From: Varroa destructor | Taxonomy: Eukaryota; Arthropoda; Arachnida; Mesostigmata; Varroidae | Reading direction: 5' to 3' | Length of the DNA stretch: 64,000 bases | Assembly: GCF_002443255.2 (NCBI RefSeq) | Contig: NW_019211458.1 | Location: 39,441,897-39,505,896 of the forward strand | Shown: positions 12,001 to 25,264 of the stretch, one piece after another | How the letters are laid out: every line of letters starts with the position of its first letter | Numbering within the stretch: position 1 is the stretch's first letter | Notes under the pieces: generated by a model | Told to the model about the DNA's origin: nothing | Databases searched by the model: none | What the model saw: the letters and a program-made list of their open reading frames with translations, nothing else | Translations under genes and position numbers: made by a program

Positions 12001-14832
12001 ACCGGTACATCTTGATAAATAAATTAATTAATTTAGCTTGACTAGTTTATGGTGGGCTCGGCTTTTCGATTTCACGACTGTTATTTACGTTACTATAGGC
12101 CAGGCAAGATACTAACCACCGCCTGTTTTAATATACGCAAGAACGTTAGGGTGTACACACGACAACCCGTACCACACAAATTCCGCTACCTTTGATCAAG
12201 CCAATTACCTCCTATGGGGTTTCCTCAAAAATCTCAAAGCATCAAAATGTCGTTTCAAGACGTTCAATAACAACATTTTTGGAGCTCTTAAAAATGCCAG
12301 AGAGAAGTGCGGCCTAGAGAATAGGTGAACTGATTATTCTACCACGGCTGACTTTCGAACGGCTACATTGGCACCGGAAGGGGACGATAAGTAAGGAAAT
12401 TTAGCGTGGAAATACAAACACTACTCATCTTGTTGACTGCATTTTCGTTGCCTGAAAATTAAGTTCGACCAATATGACTTTTTTAATAAGTTAGAATAGC
12501 GAATAAATTAAACAACCATTAATGCAGAGCTACTGTCAACATGTATGGTTGCGTCTCACATTCGCTTTGTAAGGGACACTATCCGTCGAATATTTTTTGT
12601 TATGGAAATGATTTTCATTGTGCCATTTTTTGCCAGTTATTCTATACAGTCAATGTTTGACTAGTGTGTAGGAGGTAGGTAGCAGCTTAGCTGAACGTTT
12701 AATTTCACGCTTTAAGTTTTGTAGAACTTCTGATCTACGCGTCCACACAAGTCATATGAGTCTGTCTTGAGAAAAGTGAGCTTTTTTAGCGTTTCACTAA
12801 TTGGGAATACGCCTGGCGAACAGTCCAGACATTCTATTCAACGGTGGGTTCAGAGTTCAGAGAGAATATACCCAACGATGTTATGGGGTAAACTATCCCA
12901 CGTTAGAGGAACCGAGTTGCGTCTTAGTCCTTCATAACCATCTAATTTGATAAGCTGGTCCATCAGGTATACGGGCTATCAAAACCTAAGCACATGACTT
13001 ACGACATTGTTCAATAGATATCGTCGTTGAATTGGCATTTGTTGTTGACAAATGTGTGGCTTCATACGGACGTCTTTGTTGCTATGGTTTGTTTGTACGA
13101 AGTCTAAGAGTTGACATGATGGCAATCGCACCGAGGCGGATTGTTTTAACTCAGAAGAGAAACCTCCTAGTGATGTCCTGGGTGCACAAAATGCGGTCAG
13201 CAGCAGTAACTAAGAATACAGCTACGAAAATCAGTTTGGGTTGGCTATAAATGGCTTAAGCGACTTACTAGTGCTATCTACGTGGCCAACACAATCAAAT
13301 GGCCAGTCGTATCGCTTTCTTGATAAATTATCGAGCCTAAATACATAGGTAATGCAATTGGTTTCATTCGTGTGTAGACACAGCGTGTATGTTAACGGTA
13401 TTGCGTCTATACACGAAGCTGCGCAGGTAACTGAGCTGGACCCTTTTGAAAGAACTCTCCATTCTATCACGAAGCAGAAAGGAAACTTCTACAGAGGCAC
13501 CAGTTAGCTAAATTGAACATGTGTGCTGACAAGGAAACTTTGTACTATACTCATGAACAAAGCGGAGCAGACGGCCTGTTTTTTTGGAAAGAAAAACATC
13601 TCGTCCTATATAGCTTGCTATTCGTTCCCTAATGATTCTTGATGCATGTATTTGCTGCTGTAAATGAAAAAAGCTTGGCTGTATGCTCTCCTTAGGTCTT
13701 TTTCTACCCCTTCCTTAGTCATCCCGAATCCTTAAAGTTCTCTTTGATCCGTTAACGTATCTTCCACCAAAGATGCCTTCAGACGGGCCAACGTAAAGCA
13801 GACGCCTCTATCGCACGAGGTGTTCATGCCAATTCGAGATTACGCTCGCTGTTAGTCGGTTTAAACTAATTGTCATCTCAGGGTTTTTCATGCGGAGTCT
13901 GCTTATCCCATAATCTAACGTGGATCTGTTCAAGCCTAGCTGGATCTCACCTTTCTGGCCTTCGAAATCATTTACGGAATGACCGCCTGCACAAGGCACC
14001 GGCAGAAAAGCAATTCAATAGTGACTCGGACGTTCATAGTACCATGTAGGATGATGGACGCGTCTCTTTCTTTGCCCTTTCGTTTTATCCTACCGCTAAC
14101 TAGAATAGCGTAAGGCAGGATCATAGTTCGCGCGACAGGTACGGGTTAGAAAGCCACGATCTATCCGAACGATGTCGGTAAGGCGAGCTAAGTTCGTTGT
14201 GAGCGTCGTCGAGAAGGAGTGGAAATGCAAGCTAAATGGATTGACACGCATTCACGATCACGCGCCTGCAGAAGAGCAGGACTCACACGGAAACAATTTT
14301 TATTGAATTCCGTTAATTATGCTCTTCGGCATTGTGTAGGCTTCTGTAGAGCTAGGTGAAGAGATGACGTTAAACTGGCTACCGAAAAGTCGACACCTAG
14401 GCTTAAAAGCGACACCATTTTCCCAATTGCCCTTCTTTCGATCTACTCCTGGCCCTTTATGTCGAGCACCGATAATGCGCGGAAAACGGCGTGGCGGTGG
14501 TATTAAGGAAAAAAATTCTAGATCCTTCACACGTCAACAATGGGGAGCTCACAAGCGAGATCTTACGCCGCCCGTGCGTAGTGCACCTCAGACTAAAAAA
14601 AGCTCGCCTCTAATATCGTCCTTTCTCGCCAGTTTGCAGTTCGCTTCGATAAACAGCGTACCTTTATATTAGTAGGTACACCGACCTAACCGGAAAAATC
14701 ATTCTCCGATTTCTCAAATTTTTAGGCCTCTATGCATACGGGTTGCTAGAGTAAATACATATTTCACTCTTTACTTTACTTACTTTAGAAAAGTCCATCA
14801 ACATTGTACAACTCTGTTTGCAAATAATGTCT
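9074..14832. other. long intron-like stretch
   Basis: No gene could be supported. A T-rich acceptor near 9580 is followed by about 25 open codons and an AGA-GTAAGC donor near 9665. Its phase (0 in, 2 out) does not follow exon A, and nothing else supports it. A tRNA-like B-box motif is listed separately near 11990. Remaining open frames look like chance. Confidence 0.4.
11940..12010 (+). mobile_element. weak tRNA-like / SINE-like motif
   Basis: A pol III B-box-like word (GTTCGATTC at about 11989-11998) is preceded by GGAAATCTGT, resembling the stretch before the B-box in the better match at 57.05 kb. The A-box side is not clear and no cloverleaf closes. At best this is an old tRNA-derived SINE scrap. 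Confidence 0.15.
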
Positions 14833-14849
14833 GTATATATATATATATA
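14833..14849. repeat. (TA)n microsatellite
   Basis: About eight TA units in AT-rich noncoding sequence. Confidence 0.85.
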
Positions 14850-17800
14850 CCGAAAATACTAAAAAAAACTATATGTTCCAAGCAACATATTATTACACTA
14901 ATTAACAGGTTTAAAAAGTACATATATTTTTTAGTACTTTTGGGATGTATATGTTGAATATAAACAGAGCACATGAACGTGGGAGGAAGTTAGTACAAGT
15001 GGAATCTGGATTCACTCTAATTAATTCAAGGGCAGTGTCCTTTGTCGGTGATGGCCGCGTTACTAGATGCAATCAGACTGCACTGCTCAATGTACATGTT
15101 TCACGGCTTCTCCTAAATGGCAAATGGTGATGATGATTCAGCTCATCCGGTCTTTACCACAGGTGAAAAGAGTCTGTTTCCAGTGTGTAGTTTCTATCTG
15201 CAAACTAAGCTTTTTTTGCCTTTCATTTTAAATATTATCGCATGAGTACTAGCCACGATTTAATATAAGGGCACCAAGGCTTCTCTTAGAGCTGAAGTAG
15301 TTACTGTATTCATTATATTTAACAACACTGGACCTGCACTCGCGCTCTGACTAATGATGCTCATGATATCTGAACGAATAGAGATCTTAGCGGATCGCAT
15401 TTTATTATAGTCCGAGATTAAGTGGCTGACAATCAATCACCTGATCAATTACTTCGTGAGAAACGAGCTGCGCTGCAAAGTATATCTCGCCATCACATAG
15501 GCCACGCGCTTCCTTTCCGTTTTATGGGTATTTTCCTTTAGAGACAATCTGCTTCTCACTCAATTTTTGAACATAACGGCCTGTTCCGATGTCTCAGCGG
15601 AGCTTGAATCTGCCGTAACTCAGGCCGACGCTATAGCTTCATCAGCGCCACTCTCTTTTACGGCAGCACCTATTACTATCGATAAGTGGCTTTTTAAAAG
15701 TGGCCAATAGGTCTTCTCAGTCAGCTGGGTACATGTGAGCAGTAAAGTAATACGTGAAAACACCAGCAATTAGCAGAGAACCGTTAGCGGCTGGTAAAAA
15801 AAATTAACGCAGAATCGATTTCCCATCGCTGTATAATGTCGTGCGTGTGGGCGTTTTTATTCTTTTGGTAGTAACGACGTTGGTCGTTCTGGCTCCGGGA
15901 GCTCTCGTTTGCCTCCTTGAAACGGCAGTGCCTTGTCCATTGACACTAGAGAAACAACCCAGCAACCAACCTTTTGAAGGCGGCGATGGAAAATTGCGAG
16001 TTAACATTAGCATAATCAATAATCCTCCTAAATACTTCTTATCTATTTACATGATATCACTAATATACAGTCATTGGCCAATCAAATAAGCCCACCTAGA
16101 ACTTTCACGTAATGCAGGATTTGTTCATAGATAGCTCTACACCCAACCACAATATCTATGCTAGCTCTAACGGCACTGTTGTTAAAGGCGCATTTTTTAA
16201 ACTACTATGAAACGGAAAACACTTACTGGTCAACTTTTCACCACTTATTTAGTCACCCCACCCCTAGCTACAATTACTTGGGTACCACCTACGTCACGCT
16301 CGAACTCTAGGCGCACATTTTAAGCATTTTATCCTTTAGTTGTAAGACGTTCGTGATCTCCTGTCCGATTTTAACTTGCCCTTTAGTATAATGCCATACG
16401 TTTTCATACGTGAAATTCAGGTCGGGTGAACTTCCTAGGTATAGCTGAACTTCAGTACCAATAACGATAAACTTTTCAGAGACATCCTCTACAACACACA
16501 TAGTTCCAACCTGGAAATTATCCTCCAATACATAAGGGAACATTCTCGTCTGGATTACCACATTGTGTTTCGCTTTTAAATAATCCCGTTGACCGTATGT
16601 AGGACTCCTGCGCAGGACGGATATCAAGGCTCACACAATCATTCTAATAGGCTGCTGGATTACATAGATCTCGCGGAATCGGTCGCTGGAACGCCTGTAG
16701 ATGTGTTCAGCGTTGCTAATTTGCAGACTATAATTTATATGAAAGGCAGACCCTTTGTCAAGTTTTCACTGGCTAATTTTAGAATTGTTTACAACGCGTT
16801 TGTCCGCTTATAACGCGTCTATTTATGTGGAGATTTAGCAGACGTCTTCTGGTAAATTTATGACATCTAAAACCACCCATTCTGACCCGACGCCGGTGAG
16901 TCCTTCCGAAGACAGTTACTTCGCACTTTTCCACACGGTGACGCGATTAAAAAAACTATTACAAATTGGCATTTTTTTAAAAATGACTTTATCTCCTCGC
17001 TGCGTTGTGAACCATTTTTACTTTTGTTTTTCATTATTTTCGATGACAGAGGCACCTGATCTTTCAGAGTATGGGTCCCACTGTCAAATACACACTTTGA
17101 TATCACGGCTCTGCCCCCACTTAGCAACCTCTTTTGACTATCGTTTTTTTTGTATGGTTCGAATCATTAGAGTTCGCAACTCTTTCAGCAGGTATTTTTG
17201 CTATTTCACTACGAGTTTAAGTATAGTCATAATCTGCGATTATAAAAACGTCGTTGTCGTTGAATAGAGAGGGCGAGATAATTGCTGCACCGCATGTTAA
17301 ATCATCTGTGTTCATTCGTGAGGAAAAGAAGACAAGATCAGATACCTGAATCGTGCGTAATAACGCGGGTGTGACCCACTATCACACGGCACGTCTCCAA
17401 AAATTGCCTTGCCTACCACATACGTGTGAAAATTCGTTTCTAACGGTATTGTCACCTGTGCATAGTATTAAAAAGCTATTGAAGGCTCTCGTGTGGAAAA
17501 AGCACATGCAGACGTTTAGTTCGCGCTATCGCTAGGAGATATCTCCGACCAAACTGTGGCCCTATTTGATTGGACAATGGCTGTAAACATAGATAATAAT
17601 AGTCTGATACTATATTCTCAACTGTAGGAGGCCATCGAATACATACATTAGCCTAGACCAACCAATGACAGCGTATCGTGTAGGCTTATCATACTGAGAT
17701 CACATTATGCCTAAGACGTAAAAAACGAAAATTTACTTTTCAACTCCAATGCTGTCAAAAGTTATCGGTGTTAGACATCGAGCACCGATAGTTAACGTAA

Positions 17801-20300
17801 CCGTAAAGTAACACAATGGACTACAAAAGCGTAATGAGATTGAAACGAATCTACTAGCTGCAAGACATTTGTCTCTTAGTATGACCCTTATAAAGATACC
17901 ACGTAAAAAAACATATATCCGTAACGCAATGCTCAGTGAAACCCGTGTATGTACATAAAGATAATGACATCACACCTAATTATCACTATAATTATATATA
18001 TGAAGGATCGAAACCTTGCGAGATGATGTAGGTGTGGTGCAGCTTCGACAGGGGAATGAGACTGCTAGCTGTTGTGAATTGCTATTCACGTTAGGACATA
18101 GGCCGGATTTAAAACGCAAACTTTTACGCAGAACTGGAAAAAAACAACAGCGTGCCTCTATTCACCACAGTTAAGTGGTGACCGGACCGAAATTGTATTG
18201 TGTACGTTTCCAGGTAATGAAAATCCGCAGATTGCTACCGGCGACATGGCTGTCGGCTACACAATGGGATTCTCACGCCCAGCATGGGGACGAGACCAAA
18301 GTGTCAAACTCAAACGTTTCATATGTGGATTTTGCCACCGGAAAATAATACGCCCGACAATAAGATGTCAGTAAATGAACAACAACGTTCTATTCACTCT
18401 CGTGAGTTGTGTGCTTGGCCGATCGTTGTATCCTGACAGATCCTGCTAGTAGTTTTAAGGATAACAAGCGAGAGATACGAACATATGCTAAGATAGAAGC
18501 TTTCATATATGCCTAAGTAAACGTCAAAGCAGCAAACGGAGCTTTGCGTCTTTTTGGCCGGGAACTGTTTGCTTTGCCACGGACACTTCCAGGCCCTACG
18601 TTTTCGAAGTTTTTCTGTTCTTTCGTCATAAATCATTTGCAGCATATGCACGCCTGTATGTACACGTTTCCGGGACACCTCAACAAAAACAGTTTTTTCC
18701 GCTTCAGCGGGTAGTATGTAAACTTACGAGCCGAAACTCAAATTACACTGAAGCACACGAACATTGATCAAAATATTATCTATTTCTATGGATTTTGTCG
18801 TACAAAAATAAATAGGGTCTACCAGATCCTGCTTTGACTTTCAACAATATTTCTCATTTACACTTATAGACAATTTGCTTTTCCATGTTGCGCCAAATAA
18901 GCAGTGTTGACCTTTAAGCCGGTTTACACCTTATCTATATCTATAATATGCTTTATGAGCATCTACAAAGTTCTTTTGCTTTTACAACATAACTATATAG
19001 AAAAGACTTACCACTACTAACTGCCAACCATCGCACCTCGCTGGTAAGAAACTTAACGAAGACTTGTGTCCTCACGATAGCCTAATGATGAAAATATGCA
19101 CAATAAACATTTTTATAAACTCAATAGCGGCATAAAAACGACTGGTTTTGTACAAAATTGAATCAGGTGGGATGTATAAAGTCGAGAGTTATTTTGAAAT
19201 GCAATATATTTTATCCCTTAGCTTTTTCGTTATTTTCAGTTAAAGTCAGTAAAAGCCAAATTCCTTTCATCGTAGATTGTGGACTTGGACGAGTGTTACC
19301 ATAAATTAAATGAATATTCAGTTTATGGCAACGTACATATAAAAGAGCAGCAAAGCTGACGTTTCACACTTAAGGCTAATTGGCCGTATGCGTTAGCTTT
19401 TAGAACATCTCAAATCTTCAATTGGTTTTAATTACTCGCTTCGAGCCTTCATCTTTTACAGTTACCCCTATCTGGGCATACGATGATTTTATCCACATAG
19501 CAGAAGATCTCTGCATCTATACTGTCCCCTGATTTTGAATGCCTGCTATCAGTTTCCTTTCTGCAAGAAACTGCAAATACAAAAACCTGGTTCCGTGCGC
19601 CAAGCCGATTTTGGTAGAAGAACGATGCACAAAAGGCGGCGAACCCATGTTTTTCTTTACAAAGCGAACCAACATGCTATTTGTAAAAAAATTGGTCTTT
19701 GAAAAAACGTTTTTAGGACTTCTTAGTTGAAATTTTGGTTTAGCTTTTTCGAGTGTAAATTTTATGTGTCAAGCATTCTATATTTTTGCACAGTCATGCA
19801 TAACAGAAAATAACTGCTTTTACTTTGTACCTGAGCAGGTTTCCTGTAAATCTACTCAAAACTGACCCCGTCGGTGGCTTACATGGAATTATGTTTCCTT
19901 TGGTCCGATAAGAATAATTATATAAATTACCAACGGGAAATTGAATTACCCTACCCCATAGGTCCATCACTTGACCTCCTGGCTGCAGTACTCGAGGCCA
20001 AGTACAGTTGCAATATGCATATGTGCATAAAAAAGCTGACAGTCTTACCACTGTTACTCTTTTCTCGTCCCATATCCTGACATTATACACTGTGGGTTCT
20101 TGTTTCTGCGCACCTAAGCTCGTATCATCCGGGCTGGGTTCTCTCTGCTTTGCGCAATGAACATTTGAGTTTTGCCTTCGTAGTTAACTAACGTGCCCCG
20201 GCAGCCCGGTAGCTAAGCAGACATGTAATGTCTTTCTACCGCCGCTCACAGCTGGCTTCTTTGCGCTTCTCGTGGCCGTTGCGCGTATCCCATCGCTCGT
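14850..20300. other. intron-like stretch with scattered coding-like frames
   Basis: No gene could be supported. The most protein-like frame is minus-strand 16307-16627 (about 105 codons, ending ...LKDKMLKMCA, hydrophilic, preceded by a CCTGCGCAG acceptor-like site). It has no recognisable domain and no good donor. A short stem-loop (TATCGGTG at 17763-17770 pairing with 17783-17790) is present. Confidence 0.35.
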
Positions 20301-20606
20301 CTATAGACAACATAGATTGGGTATGCCCCAATCGTTGATCTTTGGTTGCTTCTGTCGTCCGCTGGCTTCACGCGTATGGAGTGCTGGCCTAAGAACGTAG
20401 CGTATTTTACGGACTACCGTCAGCATGGCCGCAGCAAGTACGGCTACCGCGAATCCCAATTTCCAGTCATTCTTTATTTGAAGTGCTTTTATGGCTGCAA
20501 GAAGAAGAGCGGTCATTTGCAGTTTTTCCGAGGTGGTCATATCAAGGTGGAATCGAAGTTGGAAGCTAAGAAAAGTCGGCTCCTTTTCCGTCTCTCGCGA
20601 ATCCAT
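20301..20606 (-). CDS. candidate 101-aa single-pass membrane protein, unidentified
   Basis: This minus-strand frame has a favourable start context (AAG ATG G) and an in-frame TAA six bases before the ATG, fixing the start if unspliced. The protein begins hydrophilic (MDSRETEKEPT). It has a Leu/Ala-rich helix-like segment (LQMTALLLAAIKAL) and then a clear membrane-length hydrophobic stretch (LGFAVAVLAAAMLTVV). A basic juxtamembrane segment (RKIRYVLR) and a polar tail with a terminal CC pair follow. Codons are GC-richer than the flanks. The overlapping plus-strand frame ends at a GAG-GTGAGC donor and is less protein-like. No family was recognised, and chance remains possible at this length. Confidence 0.3.
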   Translation of the reverse strand: MDSRETEKEPTFLSFQLRFHLDMTTSEKLQMTALLLAAIKALQIKNDWKLGFAVAVLAAAMLTVVRKIRYVLRPALHTREASGRQKQPKINDWGIPNLCCL

Positions 20607-22579
20607 CTTTTATTTGAGGTGAGCACGCCATCTGCTTATGAATAGGCTGGCGGATCCAATAGTCAGGTGTATAGCCTAATCGCCTTCTTGCTGTCAAAGT
20701 CTACCTAACCTTATACTTGTTCCAATGGACTTCAATCAGGGTTTAGGCTCTAATTCCTATTGTAAAGTAGCTGTTCGAATCACTGTTATTATCGTCGTCA
20801 TCGGCTTGATTGTACCGGTTAACAGTTATGTATGCAGCAATTATGCCTGTTACGTAAAGGCGTTGAAAATGTCAGAATGTACAGTGTACACGTACTTCAT
20901 TATATCACAGTGCCGTGTGTGTAACTGATGTGTCACTATGGCAACTGGCGAGAATTATATGTGTTTTATGAGTCTAAATTTACATAATTCCCACAGTTCA
21001 TTTAAAAGAATACCAAACATTTATTATTTAACGTAGGTACACGATTACTGTCGCACCATCGATGAGAAAAGTTACATCTGAACAACTTTTAACTTAGACT
21101 TAGAATATCTGTTTGCAAAGGGTCATCTGGAACACGTGACTCTCTCGCTAATTGTAAAATAGATATCGAGCATCTATTTCCTTCTCTTATGTTTGAAAGG
21201 CAGACTCATAGTAAAACTCCATTAGTTAAATGGGTGGCACAAATAATTCTGACGGAAGGATTTGATACAGTCATAACTATAGCTAGATAGAGATTTTTTG
21301 TGGTCCAGCTTTTATATGGGTGATAAATGACCCAGAACTTATTGATGTACTCTGACCGGGCAGCGTTTTAAGTGTGAAGTATATGCACAATCATTGATTG
21401 ACTACTGTGTGTATATTAAGCAACAAAAATGAAGCTCGTTTTGTCTAACAAAATTAGCTTAATGTGCATTTCGTGTTACGGACGATTTTATCCTAAGTTC
21501 GGACCATAATCCTATACCAAAACTACCCAACCAATAGGCCAAATTTTGTACTTCTAGTTCGACTGGGAATATCTGCTCTCTAAAACACTATCTAACGGCA
21601 ATACGGAACGTAACTTAAGAGATTTATTTTGTAATACGATGGCTTCGGATTTAGTATACTACTTAAGTTAATGGGAGCTGATAGATGACTACGTTCACAC
21701 CGGATTTTTGTTCTTTATTTGGTCCGCAGAAGAATATTGTAGATTAAGCGTATATGATTCATAATTATACATGTCGTAGCATTGCTACATGCCGCGCATG
21801 ATCAAGTTCGGAAAATCTAAAGATTGTGAGTGATGACTAATACTTAAGTGGCTGGTTGAAGTTTCGCCATCGACGTAGCTTACGACATAGAAACGTTTAT
21901 AAAGTTAAAATAAAAAAGTTTTAAAAATTATTTGTGAATTGTTGGAAAGGCCCTTAGAACGACAATTATTTAGAACTGCGATGCTCATTAGGTATGCTCT
22001 AAGATATGCGAATCCGGTTTTGTTACAACGTCTGCGACGGCAGATCTCCCGGGTTACAGGCAAGTAACCTAGTGAGCAGCGTCGTAGTGAGAAGAGCGTA
22101 TAACGGCATTGAAATAAGCCTACAATGAGATTATATATCTAAAGATACTTACTCTGAATCTCTTAAATTTAATATATTGAACCAATAATACTTGTAAATT
22201 TTCAGCCGTAAGGCAATTCCAAGTTACCGTAGTTCGGGTCACTGGGCAAATACTTCTCTACTGTAAGCATGTATTAAGACAGCTAATAATTAAGAGGAAT
22301 CTGTGATTTTTTTAAAATAAACCTGCATTTCTTTGTGGCATAGTAAAACAGCCACTTACACTAAAATGGCCGGCCAACATCAGCTATCTTAGCTTTCATT
22401 AGGAAGCTCATTTCCATCGAGAATTTTTCTGGTGCGTCATGCGCGCACACTATCTCCAGATAGTAAAAAGTATACATACTGCGTTCGCTAACCTATTTTT
22501 CTATTATTATTTCGCAGCGTAGGCTAATCCTATGATAGGCTTAACCGATTTCCGTCTCGTTATCTATCTCTGTTCATTC
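20607..22579. other. intron-like stretch, nothing recognised
   Basis: AT-rich noncoding sequence with no splice-flanked frame, RNA gene or transposon motif I could support. Confidence 0.4.
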
Positions 22580-22587
22580 TGCTCTCC

Positions 22588-22665
22588 TCACTGTAAAAGC
22601 ACCGCAAGTCGTGTGAGCGCTGTACTGAGGCTTTGACAGATACTGCCAGTGTATTTTGGCCACAT
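22588..22665 (+). repeat. diverged direct repeat, copy 1
   Basis: The segment ending at 22630-22665 matches 23390-23425 at 34 of 36 bases. A second shared word, TCACTGTAAAAGCAC, lies at 22588-22602 and matches 23374-23388 with one change. The two blocks are separated by about 27 extra bases in this copy. The pair brackets about 700 bp of mixed-frame sequence and may be the ends of a decayed mobile element or a segmental duplication. Confidence 0.8.
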
Positions 22666-23373
22666 GACTCGCCTGACTGTAGGCCACAAATCGAGAGCGG
22701 CTAGATAACCTTGTCGATCCTAAGCTCCTACTTCAATCAACATCCAGAGTCCATAAGATATGCATCTGCGAACATTCGATCCACGTTTAAATACTGACGA
22801 CAAGAAAATCGATTTACACCGGATAGAAATAAGAATGTCTAAGTGATCTTTGCTTTCGGTCGTTTCAGGACGCCAACAATGGGCACACCCTAGCTTCTTC
22901 AGATGGCCTTTGTTTCTCCCTCCTGTTGTCTGTATTCCTCCCATTATCCATCCAGCTGACGGGTCATTTGTGGATGCGTCCGCACCAGCTACATAGCGGC
23001 CTACTAGCTATCTTTTGCAATCGTCTGTGAGACACCGAGACGCCGTAAGTTGGACAGGAGGCTCGTAGCCTACAGGCTCCATTTTCTCGGTTTTCCCTCT
23101 TATTGTTACTTCTCCTTATACTTCCCTCTCTTGGAAACTTCCTGGCATTCTGGTCTAGGCTATAGTCGCTAAGGACGTGAAATTTTCCCATCTCAATAGA
23201 CTAAGAAGGTCTTTTGTCTCGGTAACCGGCGTTACTATTGCCATCGATAGCCAACGGGAACCCAGGCGTCAGCAAAGGGAAAAGAGAACGAAACGCAAGC
23301 TAGTTGGACGACTCTTGCTAACAGGTAACTGGTTCATCTGGGTTTGGCGGCTAAACAATTCGTTCTTCTGCCC
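22666..23373 (-). pseudogene. coding-like sequence between the direct repeats, possibly a decayed element
   Basis: On the minus strand two adjacent frames (23191-22964, then 22944-22720) have coding-like composition. The first is basic and ends in RPLCSWCGRIHK, a C-x2-C-x3-H arrangement reminiscent of the zinc knuckle of retrotransposon Gag proteins. The second contains GCAHCWRP, another C-x2-C. A stop and a frame change separate them. With the flanking direct repeats this suggests an eroded retroelement, but the similarity is short and no catalytic domain is visible. Confidence 0.2.
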
Positions 23374-23425
23374 TCACTGTAAGAGCACTGCTTTGACAAA
23401 TACTGCCAGTGTATTTTGGCCATAT
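23374..23425 (+). repeat. diverged direct repeat, copy 2
   Basis: This is the shorter partner of the repeat at 22588-22665, lacking the 27-base insertion. The core at 23390-23425 differs from copy 1 at two positions. Confidence 0.8.
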
Positions 23426-23976
23426 TATTGGTTCATCAGCAGTTGTTTAGCAGACATTCAATCCGACTTGAACGATCGATGAACTGACGTGATCATGCCT
23501 CACAATCGTCCGGACACAGCCATTCTCTCTCTGACAACAGCGTCGCTCTCGCTTGGTTGTGGCCATTATGGCCGTACCGTTGGTGCCTTAATCCCGTAAA
23601 GGATATTGTTTCGCCAACATTAGCAACTGGCGAAGGAGGGCTACTATTCTACAGTGTCGCTTTTGAATGAATGGATGAAGTCCCCGTTACTATGACAGTT
23701 TTTCGTTGAACGCGCCTATTCAATTCCGACGCAAAACAGTCGTCTATGTGTGCGCTTGTCAGGTGCTAAGCCGGTACGCACTACTGCAATCTGCATGAAG
23801 ACCTGGTGCGCATATAGAGAAATAAATCACACGATTTTTTATACGCTTACTAATAGCAAGTATCAATCAGGAAACAGGAATACTTACCATCTACAGAGTC
23901 AGTGCTTACTGTGATTCCTGTTAAATTATTCTCGATCGCCCATCTTGCGCTTATCTTTCCGTATGACATTTCTGCC

Positions 23977-24019
23977 ATGTGTAAAAATATGGCCAACTAG
24001 GCTTCTTATTTTTACACAT
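23977..24019. repeat. 13-bp perfect inverted repeat
   Basis: ATGTGTAAAAATA at 23977-23989 is the exact reverse complement of 24007-24019, with a 17-nt loop. It is a stable stem-loop in otherwise unremarkable sequence. It could be a small hairpin RNA, a foldback remnant or chance in AT-rich DNA. Confidence 0.85.
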
Positions 24020-25264
24020 AAGGACCTAAGCACCTAACATAACCTCATCACTCAACTGTTTATACGGTACGATCGATGGCTGACGTTCTTTTTAAGCCAG
24101 CGCCGTTGATATTGTGTGCAGCAAGATGTTAGTCGGACCGTAAGGCTATAACGGTGTTACAGCTTCCGTTAGTGCCAAGGCGGGGGCCGCCGATAAACAT
24201 ACTACACCATTAGGATAAATAAGTTACTATTACATGTTTAAAAATCGACCGTACGATCATAGTTACGAAGCCGATTACGTCACTATTCGACGTACGTTAT
24301 TTGCATCGGATAGCGGCTGCAGCTGAGACTACATCATTCAATATCTCTTCCCGAGCGATAGGAGCAAATGCCCATGCGCTTTAATAGTGCCAATACGACG
24401 ACAAGCATGCAGAAATGTATCAATGCTATTTTAATGGCCAAAGCAAGCGGTAGTATAAAGTTGTTCTGCGGTACAAAGTGACGTTTTTCCTAACTTGATT
24501 TTTCTAACCTATGAATACATTACAGCTTATATTTTTTCTCATAGTTCTGCGGGTCTAAAATTGAAGAACTTAAGCAAGCTTCATTTAAGGTCGATGCTAA
24601 TAATCAGATCATAATCTTCAATTATTAGATAACTACAATCATTATTTTTTTTCTGATGAATGAGTGTAGCAAATTTACGTTACTAGTAACCGATATGATT
24701 GCAATATTGGTTACGGACAGCAAAGTTACTCCGAGATAAGCGGGCTCAACTTACTTTCACAATAAATATCGCTTTATCATGTTACAGATAAATTAGTTTG
24801 TCTATACTTGCCTATACCATCCAAGTTGTCAATATTTGCTTGGATTACTAATTATGAGTAAGTAACGAAATGAAGAGCAGACTAATATACAATCTTACCG
24901 CCGTTTTAGCTGAAAATGTGATATCCAAACGATAATGCTGGAGGCCGTTGAACCAATGAAATGACAAAAATAGATTTTACTTTGTCTAAAACTTCAAATA
25001 TCTGTAACCCTTCAAATTATAATAATAATTATCGTAGCAATATAAATAAAAAGAGCAATGCAAGTAAATTCTGTAAGCACATTACTCCGTTTAAGATCCT
25101 CCCATCTTACCGCTCACGGCAGATATTTCAGATAGATTTCCTGAACATAGACGTAGAGCAGTGCGAACTTGGATTTCAAAAATTAATAATAGCATCATAA
25201 TTACCGTAACAAGAATAATTTCATCTAAACCCTGGGTTTTTATTCGTCCTATTTGCGCCGCCAG
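24020..25264. other. intron-like stretch before candidate exon
   Basis: Noncoding in my reading. A weaker 11-bp stem with one G-T pair lies at 24686-24714. From 25095 a plus-strand frame is open and runs into the candidate exon described next, so the real 5' edge of any exon here is uncertain. Confidence 0.35.

Noticed and set aside
16307..16627. Hydrophilic 106-codon minus-strand frame
   Set aside because: Protein-like text, but no domain, no good donor, and chance length.
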